From: Plumapathes pennacea
Taxonomy: Eukaryota; Cnidaria; Anthozoa; Antipatharia; Myriopathidae
Direction of reading: 5' to 3'
NCBI GenBank assembly: GCA_964036295.1
Contig: OZ038464.1
Span: 13,192,001 to 13,256,000 of the forward strand
DNA: 64,000 nucleotides
The translations under genes and the position numbers were made by a program. Each line of letters begins with the position of its first letter. Position 1 is the first letter of the stretch. Under the pieces are notes generated by a model. The model saw only the letters and a program-made list of their open reading frames with translations. It did not search any database and was not told the DNA's origin. Of the stretch, positions 1 to 11,000 are shown in pieces.

Positions 1-2260
1 TAAGAGCATCCCTTTCAATACGTTAACACTTCCGCTACTCCTAATGTTTTTTAATAACATACCCCGTATTTCAATCAAGATAGCCGGATTGTTAGCCTTT
101 TCAAAGTAAAACGCTTCCTCTTGAATTTGTTGACTTTTCTATTTAACATGATCACTTCCCTTGCGGTTTTTTCCGTCGTAAAAGACTCACAGCATCAAGC
201 TAATAGCAACTTCTGCGGGGGTTTAAATTTCAATGTTATTTTTTGGAAGGTTGAAACGTAGTGTGCGTAGTGTGCCCATGAATAGACGAACACGGGAAAC
301 TATGATTACTATTCATGAAGTTGTTCCGACATAAACAAGCCAAAAGCTAAAATCTATCACATGAAACTAATTTCTACTCAAGTGTGATAACACTTTGTAA
401 AGTAGGATATAACCAGTTGAACCATACCATACTTCAAAAGGGATTAAAGTATTCTCAAGTTAATGTATTCTTGGTAGGTTAGTGTATGGGTCTCTGACAA
501 TCTCCACCAGTTTGAATTCTTTCTTAAAAATAAAGACGGCTACATTCTGGACACGACAGAGTCAACAGGCCTCTTCATAAATTCAGTGATGTACGTGAGA
601 AGAAACAGGTGAAGCAAGAAAAAGATCGGGAAAAGGCACAGCAATACTTTTGTTCCTCGTATCTTATCAAATATAAATGCCCAATCAATTGTTTAATAAC
701 TAAATATATTTATAATCAGTCCTCTAAAGATACTGTGAAGCCTTTCTTCGAATTAAAACCAATTCTACTTAGCCAAGTACATCAGAGAGCGTATTCCGCC
801 CACCGAGAAGTTTTACTCGTTCAAAAATGACATAGACAATTGTTTATTTTAAGTGGCACTCGTCTGTCGCCTTATAGTATCGCTTCGACAAGAGAATATC
901 AGATGTAACTATGTCTTACTTATTCACGAGAAGTGCGGGTTCAAAAAGCAGATCTACAAACAGAAAACTTTCTCTTGCTTAGAGGATATTCGATGCTATC
1001 ATAACTATTTCATCCGATAACTTGTCGAGACGTGCTATTGTGAGAACATGAGCCGATGTGTTTGAAATGTTTTGGCGCAAGACGACGGCCCGAATTATTG
1101 CTTTCTGAGTTCAATGTTTTCGTAAGGTTTGCCGGTTGTCACTTAAAACGACGAGCACGCCCAAACGAACAAACATAGGGCGATAACTTTTCCTTTGATA
1201 ACTTTCGTGACAAACCTGTCGTAAAAAGTAAAAAAAAAAAAAAAAGAAAAAAGAAGCCCTGCTTTACATATCCTGTCTCAAATATAAATAACATCGAAAA
1301 CAGACGTTTCAGCATTCTATTTTAAAATATCTCTTATTGAAAGCATATCGAAATGTGACTTAGTTCAATATTCGGATCCCGAAGACATTCGCATCTACTA
1401 TATACCATATAATGGTTTCATTTACAATTCTAGCAGGCAGGTGATAAAGCGAGATTGCAACATAAGAAATCTCTCCGTACATAAGTGGCACTTTGCACGG
1501 TTTCCGCCGTCCCACGGTAAACTTCCTCCTTGTGTCAGAACGTCAAACTATCCACATCCAATGAGTTTGAGTTTTCTTAGTTAAGGAAATTGGGCAGATA
1601 AAGAAGAAAAAATACGAAAAACAATCATCAAATGATTTAATGAGATCCAGTGGGCTTCATCTGTGTAACATTTCTCGATTGAACAGAGCGATTGAGTCGC
1701 TGTGTTTTCGAGTAAAAACAGTACACTGAACGCACAAAGATCCGCGATTATCAAATACCATTGGCGGATTAGCGACAAAGCCTATATACCAGAAAGATTC
1801 GCCTATACGACGAGAGCACCCAACGAAGATATTTCTCAAAATATGTTAGTTTGTGTAAATGTATGGTTATTTGTGCAAAATATAGTTTATTTTCTGCTTT
1901 TTTTACGTTGCTGGCAAACACAGAGGTGTTTCACACTCCCAGGAAGGCAATTCAGAATATCCGTTTCCCAGCAGAGCGGTCCCAGAAAATCTCCCAGCCA
2001 GCAACTTGATGGTGTGCCACTTTGTCAGAAAATGTCAGCATTTCTAACAAAAATGAAGCCTCGATTGCAGTCTTGCTTGTTCCCATGCCTCCAGCGATAC
2101 TGAAAACGGCTATCTCTCTCCCAGCAGTCCGATTTATTATTTTTTTCCCAGCCAGCAAAAAAGCAGATAGATCTCATGCCAGCCAGGACAGGTTGCAATG
2201 CGGACTTTATGTAAGCTGACGCAAACGACCAAGCCGTGCCGCGCGTCAATAATTTAACAC
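1..2260. other. No gene recognised
   Basis: I see no coding region that resembles a known family. Open frames are short, overlap on both strands and lack splice or domain support. A homopolymer A tract lies at about 1229-1246. Around 1935-2180 the bases CCCAG and CCAGC recur in a loose cluster, which gives several overlapping meaningless frames. A distant exon of an unrecognised gene cannot be excluded without transcript data. Confidence 0.5.
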
Positions 2261-2261
2261 T

Positions 2262-2412
2262 GTTATATTAGAATGTATCCATCGAGAGCTTTCATTTGAG
2301 TGGCTGCACCATTTGCTTTCATTTGACAGTTTAGGAACCAAAAGTGAACACTGCTATCAGAATGTACTTATTGAGAGCTTTCATTTGAGTGGTCACACCT
2401 TTGTTTTCTAGG
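2262..2412 (-). repeat. Two units of the 89-bp tandem-repeat family
   Basis: Two adjacent copies of a unit read best on the minus strand. Each contains a block with CACTCAAATGAAAGCTCTCA followed by a block with TTCACTTTTGGTTCC and AACTGTCAAATG. The same unit forms arrays at 29.3, 48.8 and 51.5 kb and a single copy at 26.6 kb. It is non-coding and flanked by ordinary AT-rich sequence. Confidence 0.75.
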
Positions 2413-2892
2413 TAAAGTCAATTTCGTTGGATTATGATAATCCATTATAATATGTACACACACTCTCCTACTTCCTTGTTCCACAAATTATTTGAAATTG
2501 CCTCCGGTATCGTTGCCCACAAAGCAAAGTTTGAGCAAAGTTTGTCAACCAAAGACTCCCGAAAATCCTTTAAAATCTCGGATGGAATTAAGAAACCAAA
2601 ACATTTAGATGCGAAAACATAGGTCCGCAAAGCGTACGTGAAGCTATTTGCTAGTTGATGATAGTCTATGATAGGTAGTTCGTGTTACAACGGGGCACGA
2701 ACTATCATCGAATATTATCACCGTTTGATCGGGGTTTTACACTATGTTCTACTATGCCAGCTACGTACTATGCATGACCAAACACAAATGCACAAACATG
2801 ACAGTTTATTATGTGATTATTTTGAGCTGATCGACATAAAAGGAGGAAAGTATAGCTTGCCAAAATATTTCAAGTCGTTCTGTAAATTTCCG

Positions 2893-3380
2893 CGAGGCCA
2901 GACTTTGACTCGTTCTAGTAGTTTCGTATTAACGTAACACACTCCAGCCAAACAAACCTGTTTCTCGTGCTCTTCGAACGGTGGTGAAATAGATTCACAG
3001 TAAAATTTCCTGTCGACTTTTCAGTCGATTTTTCATTAGCGACAAAACCCGCTAGAGACAATTTTTGTAAACAAACAACTCAGACAAACCACAGTCGATC
3101 TGGTCATGAAATCATGTGTCAACAAACATATCATGCGAGGTAAACCAGATTTTGACTCGTTATAATAGTTTCGTAACGTAACACACTCCAGCCGAACAAA
3201 CCTGTTTCTCGTGCTATTCGAACGGTGGTGAAAAGGATTCACAGTAAAATTTCCTGTCGATTTTTCATTAGTGACAGAATCCGCTCGAGACAATTTTATA
3301 AACAAACAACTCAGACATACCACAGTCGATCTGCATTTGCAATTATGGCATGAAATCATGTGTCAACAAACATATCAGCG
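2893..3380. repeat. Direct duplication of a ~244-bp segment
   Basis: Two direct copies are offset by about 244 bases. Both run from a TTTGACTCGTT block through an AACACACTCCAGCC block and an ACAAACAACTCAGACA block to ATCATGTGTCAACAAACATA (at 3111 and 3355). The copies differ by scattered substitutions and small indels, so the duplication is not very recent. The minus-strand open frame across it contains the same short peptide twice and is a by-product of the repeat. Confidence 0.8.
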
Positions 3381-3389
3381 AACGCAAAA

Positions 3390-4860
3390 AAACTCGGAAT
3401 AAGCTTTTACCTTTGCCAAAACATATGTCATGGTCACACCATACAGCTGTGTTCCTTCTTTTGTGAGCGGACGTATATTCGCAAATGTGTCCAGAAATGT
3501 CGCTCTAAATGTGAATCTGTGTCGCCTGTTTGCCAGATACTACGGATATGTCAACCGGGGCCTGAAGGGGGAGCAGATTTCCACATGCAACCAAAGAATC
3601 GGTAACGCTCACAGCCGCCATTAAATAATGACTTCCACGTGCGAGAGAGCAAATTATATTTAGAAAACCCCTCCCCGGAGAGGTAATTTAGCTTCTGACA
3701 TTCTGTCGCAAAGTTATAACATTAGCACGGAAACCCTTCACTGGAAATCTCTCTGTGCATTCTTTGTGTTAAGTAGATAATAAAAGGCAAACTTTCTCAC
3801 GGGACCTGTACCACGGCGGCTTTTATATGGATAACACTTTATGCTCCTCCCCACTCAGTAGTTTTTGCCCCCTAGAGGGGGAGCATTTTAATGACCTAAT
3901 GAGATGGGCCGAACGGCGATTCAACTATCGCCCAAACGCCGACATAGAAGCTATTTGCATATTGCAAATAGCTTCAAAAATAATTAGCAAGGTTTGGAAT
4001 TGGGTTTCACTGATCGACCGCAAGAAATCACTTGTTTAGTTTACCTTGTCGCGCCATTCAAAAAGACTGATTCCCGTATATGAGTGATGTAGAGAGAATT
4101 AATAGTCCAATCAGCTTTTATCTGAGCAAATTATCAAAAGCCAAGTTCTCCAACCTGTGTGATATATCTTTGATGAAGGGTACAATCGAAGTTGATCACT
4201 CTCAATGTTAAAGCGCCACTTTACTGCGAGAACACCACTCTTAATAAAAATAATCGTCAAATGGTTTTGTAAAGAACAGCTGATACACAATAGCTGTCTG
4301 CATAACCGAAGATGAGAGAGAATGCGGGCATTCTGGAGTTGCAGTTGTCAGATAACTTGATGCTATTTCTATCAAAGACTAAATATTAAACTAAACTATT
4401 TCACGGAAAGAGAAAGTGAAAACCCTTACCTTCGTATTTTCGGCAATTTTAAGTCACACTTGTCTGAAGAAAGATATTAACTGCGAACCAAAAGAAAAAA
4501 CAAACAATGAAAGGCACTCATTAGACAAAGTTGTGTTCTTTTCACACAAGGCTTCCAATTGATCCGACCATCTACTTGAATGGCGTGACAAAAAACACTT
4601 AGATCATGTCTTCATGACCTTCCTAATACGTTTGGACCTTACAGTCTAGTATCTGTAACCAAAGACTTAATGGTTGTTTCTACCTCCAAAAACATCCTAT
4701 ACCATCTTCTCTTTTCTACCTTTCTAAGTTGAACAAGTTTACCAAGTGTATACCGATGAAATAGCTTGACCCTTCGGAACGGAACGTGGTTAAAATAGTA
4801 TTGTATTGTATTGTATTGTGATTTTTATCCTTACAGTAACCTCGGCTCACCTGACTTCCG
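3390..4860. other. No gene recognised; one degenerate MITE and a pentamer tract
   Basis: A plus-oriented, decayed copy of the TTAA-flanked MITE family lies at about 4075-4212, recognisable by GAGTGATGTAG, ATCAGCTTTTATCTGAGCAA and GAAGTTGATCACTCT. A TTGTA pentamer run lies at about 4799-4820. Nothing else stands out. Confidence 0.55.
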
Positions 4861-5870
4861 CTTCAGGGATAGGGCCCTTTCCGACGGTTCGGAGAATAGG
4901 CGGAAATTGATTTCTTGGAGGTTCGGGAACGTATGAGGGCACGTGGGTTAGCACGTGGAGTAATGGTATATAAGGAGGATTCAGAGTGTGTTCTGCCTCT
5001 CTCGTGGCATTCGTCACCTGGTTCACTTTTCGCTTCAGGGGTAGGGCCCTTTCGTGTATTGCTCAATGTTGATAATTCGATAAGCCCTAACTTCTCATAC
5101 GTCATAAGGGAGTCTCCTTTCATGACGAGCGTAAGACCTGTGTTTGTGTCCTGACTCATGAAGTTACGTCAGCGGTAAACGTGTTCAGCCTTCTGAGTAA
5201 AGCAACTTTACGGTCAGTATAAAACGCAGACTTCAGACTGGGTATAAAACGCAGAATGGGAATAAACTGACTCGTAAAACGGTCAATTTTCAAGGAGAAG
5301 AGATAAAAATAAATAAATGAATAAATAAAAAACAGATAAAATCCGTTTGAAACACGAGTATCCACAGGTTTGGAAGAGAAATTCCTCCTCTGCTACTCGG
5401 CCGGAAGTGGGGAAGGAACCCACAAAAGGGACTCACAAACCACCTGGTTCAGAAATTCATTGCTGATTCCCAAGCTAGAACGTTTTGGTCCATTAATTAA
5501 GTAAGAGAAGACTGGCCACGATGAAGGCCTATGAAAGATGCTTTTAAGAACCCTTGCGAGAGGCACGAGAAAACAAGATTTATCAAATTAAACCGAAAAT
5601 GAGCTTTGTGCTTCCAGACGGAAATGCCACTAACACTGAACGCAGATGGCATGAAAGTCGAAAACGGTGCAACGACGGTGAACGACAAATCAGTAAGAGA
5701 AAGTAAACAGCTTAGAAAAGATAAGGCGATAAAACGATTGGTCGCAGAGTGCTTTAGTGACGTTTTTCCGTTTTGGTTCGGCAAAAAATGCGTGGGTGAA
5801 CGGATACTGGAATCTACTGTGTTACGCAAAGCTTATGCTCTACTTGACACTCGATACTTTATATAAATAA
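4845..5870. other. Region upstream of the lectin gene with short dispersed repeats
   Basis: A 20-odd base block CGCTTCAGGG.TAGGGCCCTTTC occurs twice as a direct repeat (4860 and 5032). At 5212-5257 the motif GTATAAAACGCAGA occurs twice in tandem, a pattern I associate with dispersed coral repeats. A plus-strand frame of 86 codons ends at 5866, just before the lectin TATA box. It has no recognised domain, and I do not call it a gene. Confidence 0.45.
5860..5869 (+). promoter_or_regulatory. TATA box of the C-type lectin gene
   Basis: The sequence TATATAAATA lies 64 bases upstream of the lectin ATG at 5933. That spacing would place the transcription start near 5890 and give a short 5' leader. 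No transcript evidence is available. Confidence 0.6.
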
Positions 5871-5932
5871 CCACAGATCACATTTCAAAGCGTGCCAATA
5901 AAGAAAGCTCTGTTTGTTCGCACATATTAACA

Positions 5933-6329
5933 ATGAAGCCATCCAGCAAACAAGAATCGGTCATCATGGTAAAAGAGACCTTTCTGCCGCGGTCGGGCAA
6001 GTTCCAGCTGATGTTCTTTTTGCTTGTTCTGGTGCTCGTTGCTTTGGCATTTGCGGCCGGAGTGCTATTTCGTCCTTTTATTACATCGCACTGTGGAATC
6101 AGGCATGGTGACGACGGCGACAAAGTTCACTCAGTCCGCGGCAAGAGGACTTCGAGTGTCTGTATGACAAATGAAGATTTCACAAATCTTGTAGAGAAAG
6201 CCAGGGCTTCGCTGAAATCTTCTTTGCCGAAGGCTTCAAAGGGAACGAACTCTTTACATGAAATTGATCTGCCACGCAGAGAGCCACCAAGAATCACAGA
6301 AGGAATCGAGAAGGGAAAGTTAAAAAAAG
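5933..6329 (+). CDS. Lectin exon 1: cytoplasmic tail, membrane anchor, start of stalk
   Basis: Starts at an ATG and ends at an AAAAAAG|GTGAGG donor in phase 1. It encodes 132 residues. The first 24 or so residues are polar and basic, followed by MFFLLVLVLVALAFAAGVLF, a clear membrane span with no obvious signal cleavage site. The rest is a charged extracellular stalk with lysines and prolines. The frame stays open only about 40 bases past the donor, consistent with a real intron there. Confidence 0.8.
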
Positions 6330-7968
6330 GTGAGGGTTTACTAAGACTTTGTGTTGATCCTGTTTTTTGATTACACGGTAGACGTGTTTCACTGTTCGGC
6401 TGTTTAGTGAAACGTAGCTGTGTTGTTCGTGAAGATATGCCCTGCATGTGTGGCACTGCGGTGACAGGAACCACGGAGGCCCCACGAATTCAACTGATTT
6501 TAAGCAGTTTACAGTAAAATTGGAAGAACGAAAATATGACGCCACCATGACTCTTATTTAGGCCAGAAACTTGCTGATGGCAGAGACAAGAGGTTTATAG
6601 GGGAGAAGGTCAAAAGGGAAAGGAGAAAAGCTCTTTTCCCCTTACAGTTTTCTCCCTCCCTCCCTCCCTCTGCCTCTGCCGCTTTTTGCCCGCCTCCGAA
6701 CGATCTGCCCCTAAGCTGAATCAGTAGTGCCAGCCGCGGAGGTCTCCGAGGATGCTTCCAAGAGCGATCAACTTTAATCTTCTCTTGTAAATTCTCACTA
6801 GCCCACTAGAGCTTTTGATGGCTTACTTAGATGAAAACTGATTCTCACACACTCAAAGGTCATGTCAGGTCGTCCGGAGTTAGCAAACAAGATATTCGGA
6901 TCGGTGAAACCGCGGAACAAAAAGTTTGTAACCACAGGTTTAGAAACGGGAAGATGTCAGCGCCTGGGTGAGTTCTGCCCACATCAGGCGTCGCCACGTT
7001 GTGACGTCATTTCCCTGTAAAAGCCGTTTCCAAAACGGCTACACGCAGTTTATGGGTCTAAATAAATACAATACACAATTAAGCGTTGCTTGGCATGCAG
7101 TTCTATCCAAGTAATTTGAGAAGCTTCGTTTGACATAAAAGTGATATTTAGACCTACTTTGCCATCGAGATGCTGTTTGTTTCGTTTTGGGAACTAAGGC
7201 CCTGTTTACATGGAGAGAGGGTAACCTTCCAAGGAGGGACACCCTCCAAGAAGGGTCAGAAGATAGCCCCCCTTTACATGCCAAGCGTTATCCCTAGGGT
7301 TATCTCGCCAAGAGTCTGAAAGGAATCGCGCGGTCGCGAAATTTGAGATAGTAACCTGGCACCGCTAAACTTAGCCTCCCTGGGAGGGTAACCCTCCCTC
7401 GAGTGTTTACATGGCCAAAAGTTGTCCCTACTGGGAGGGTAACCCTAGCAAGAAGATAAGGTAACCCTCCTCCTAGGGTGACCCTACCGATCATGTAAAC
7501 GGAACAAGGAATTTCAATAGAGAAGGGTGACCCTTCTAGGAGGGTGTCCCTCCTGGGAGGGTTACCCTCCTTCCATGTAAACAGGGCCTAAAACAACTCT
7601 GAGTTTTGCAGATTCTCTTAACCGTTTTAGTAGAAAATGTACGAGTCATGTAGTGAGAATTGATAGCTCAATCAGCTTTTATCTAAACAAGCTATCAAGA
7701 GCCAATTTCCCCATTCACCGTAATATCTCTGATGAGAAAGTGAATCAGAAAATTAAAGTAGATCACTCTTGGGAGTGAAATGTTAAAACCGTTTGTGAGC
7801 TTCATGGTTTACCTGTCGGAGGCTTTTTGCGGAAGATAACAGCCAGAGTAGCCGAACTGCAATCGTACAGGCACGTTTTGCGACATCCTCAGTCGATCAC
7901 TAAATATACGAGTTCGTTTCTTCTAAATAGTTAGGCAGTAAAACTGTGGTTTTCTTTTTTTTCTTTCT

Positions 7969-8024
<56 letters not shown>

Positions 8025-11000
8025 AATTCTTCTTAATACGCAATTATAGGTTTGTTTCTTCTAAATTTAAGCAGTAAGAAAAGTGGTGTTTTTTTCCTCA
8101 CTTCTTCTAGATCTCAAAGTGCTCATCATAGCCAACTTGACAGCTTACCTCAACCGAACCTTGACGGAAATTTTGTCGGAAAAACTGGGAGAGTGTGCAC
8201 GCGGAGGAGATAGCCAAGAAACAACTCGAAATCCAAGTGCACGAGTTGGGCAGCGACACGAAACAACTCGACGGCCAACATTGATCCACATAAATTCAGT
8301 AAAACCGACTACTTCGCAAACAAGTACCAAGGGTAAGGAAAAAAAGATTGTAATACAGAAATTTAACTATAGCATAACATATTTACTGTGTAGGTTTCCA
8401 CTTAACCCTTCAACTCCCAAGCTCAATATGCATTTTTACAATAACACGTCAGTTTCTCGCTTTGTGATTGGCTAATTTTCATTATCAATAAGAGGACAGA
8501 CACATAAAATCGAGTGCTGACGACAGTGATTTGGACGAAGAAGGTGAATTCAGCTTCAATTTTACCTCAGTTCTTGCAAAAGCGACATTCGGCATTTGAA
8601 GTAGAAAACCAGAAGTGTTCAGAGGCGAATTTCCTTGAGCTTTGTCTTGAAATTGTCGAGAAAACCGCAGAAGAAAAGCGTCTAGTTCATTTCTTTCCAA
8701 CTTCTTTGACAAAATTTTATTTTGCATGCGCGAAATGCTCACGTCAAACTGTCACTTTTTAGCCAATGAAATGTCTTGAATTTCAACCTCGACCAATTAG
8801 AAAGCGGGAAAAGTTGTTGACAACATTTCGGTCAAATCGAACAAAATCCAGTTTTCTTGCGTGTTTTCCCCGCGTCGTCGCTTGAGTTTTGTTATTGTAA
8901 AAAACAAATTGACGTCAGTTTTTTATGTGTCTGTCCTCTTATTGATCATGAAACGCGTCATTACATTGTCAAACACAACTTTTTGACGATGTTATGACGC
9001 GTTTCATGATCAATAAGAGGACAGACAAAAAACTGACGTCAATTTGTAAAAATTCTCCTAAAACTTTTAAGAAGAAAATGTACGAGTGATGTAGTAAGAA
9101 CTGGTGGTTTAACCCTTTTACTCCTGAGAGTGATCAACTTCAATTTTCTCCTTTAGTCTCACCAGAGATATGTGATATAGTGTGGAGAATTTGCTGCTTG
9201 ATAGTTCAGTTAGATAAAAGCTGAGTTGCCTATCAATTCTTACTATTTCTTCTTGCATGATTAAGATAATATGTATTTTGAGCTCAGGACTGAAAGGGTT
9301 AAAGTCAGCTTTCATCTGAGCAAGTTATCAAAAACCGAGTTCTCCATACTGTTTGATATATCTTTATAGTGAGAGACTGAAGGAGAAAATTGAAGTTGAT
9401 AACTCATGGTTGGGGTGTTTACGACAGGCCCCGACTTCAACACTCTGAAACCAGGACCAGAAGTTATTGACAAGGTGGACGAGTCTGGTTCTGGATCCGG
9501 AAGTGGAAGTGAAATCTTCATCTTTGATAAGGAGGAGACGCATTGTCCGGACGGATGGTCGAAATTTGAACACTCGTGCTACACGATCAACAACGCAGCC
9601 CCGACACAGAACTGGCAGCGCGCCAAACAGGCCTGCACAAGCATGGACGCTTCACTGGTGGTTATCAACTCGCACGAAGAAAACCTTTTTGTGTACCAGC
9701 TTGCGCAGCAGAAAGCCCCGAGTTACCGGTACATGTGGATTGGCCTCTACAGACCTTCCCCCTGGGAGAAATTTCGATGGCTCAGATTCGTCGACTCAAC
9801 TTTCGGTTATCACAACTGGGCCAAGGGTGAGCCGAACAACGATCGGGGCAACGGAGAGAACTGCGTTCATATGTACCTTACAAACTTTAAAAACCGACAA
9901 GCGCAGTGGAACGACGAAAAATGCTTGAACCCTGGTAACGGAGGTCCCATGGTTTACATGTGCGAAAGGCCTGCTACAACCGAAATCCAAACAACTCGAA
10001 ATCCAAGTGCACGAGTTGAGGAGCGACACGAAACAACTCGACGGCCAACATTGATCCACATAAATTCAGTAAAACCGACTACTTCGCAAACAAGTACCAC
10101 GGGTAAGCAGAAAAGATTGTACCGATACAGGCAGACGAATTTAACTATAGTATAACATATTTACTGTTTAGGTTTCCACTTAACCCTTTCACTCCTAAGC
10201 TCAAAATGCATATTTCTCACAAACGTTTAAGAAGAAAATGTACGAGTTGTGATGTAGTAAGAACTGATAGTTTAAAGTCAGCTTTCATCTGAGCAAGTTA
10301 TCAAAAACCGAGTTCTCCATACTGTTTGATATATCTTTATAGTGAGAGACTGAAGGAGAAAATTGAAGTTGATCACTCATGTTTGTGATGTTTACGACAG
10401 GCCCCGACTTCAACACTCTGAAACCAGGACCAGACGTTATTGACAAGGTGGACGAGTCTGGTCATGGATCCGGAAGTGGAAGTGGAATCTTCATCTTTGA
10501 TAAGGAGGAGACGCATTGTCCGGACGGATGGTCGAAATTTGAACACTCGTGCTACACGATCAACAACGCAGCCCCGACACAGAACTGGCAGCGCGCCAAA
10601 CAGGCCTGCACAAGCATGGACGCTTCACTGGTGGTTATCAACTCGCACGAAGAAAACCTTTTTGTGTACCAGCTTGCGCAGCAGAAAGCCCCGAGTTACC
10701 GGTACATGTGGATTGGCCTCTACAGACCTTCCCCCTGGGAGAAATTTCGATGGCTCAGATTCGTTGACTCAACGCTCTGTTATCACAACTGGGCCAAGGG
10801 TGAGCCGAACAACGATCGGGGCAACGGAGAGAACTGCGTTCATATGTACCTTACAAACTTTAAAAACCGACAAGCGCAGTGGAACGACGAAAAATGCTTG
10901 AACCCTGGTAACGGAGGTCCCATGGTTTACATGTGCGAAAGGCCTGCTACAACCGAGGAATCCAGCGGCCAGGAGAAACCGCACCAGGCTGTTGGTGAAA

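Noticed and set aside
8485-8762. Overlapping frames of about 85 codons on both strands
   Set aside because: They lie inside a MITE in a lectin intron and show no recognised domain.
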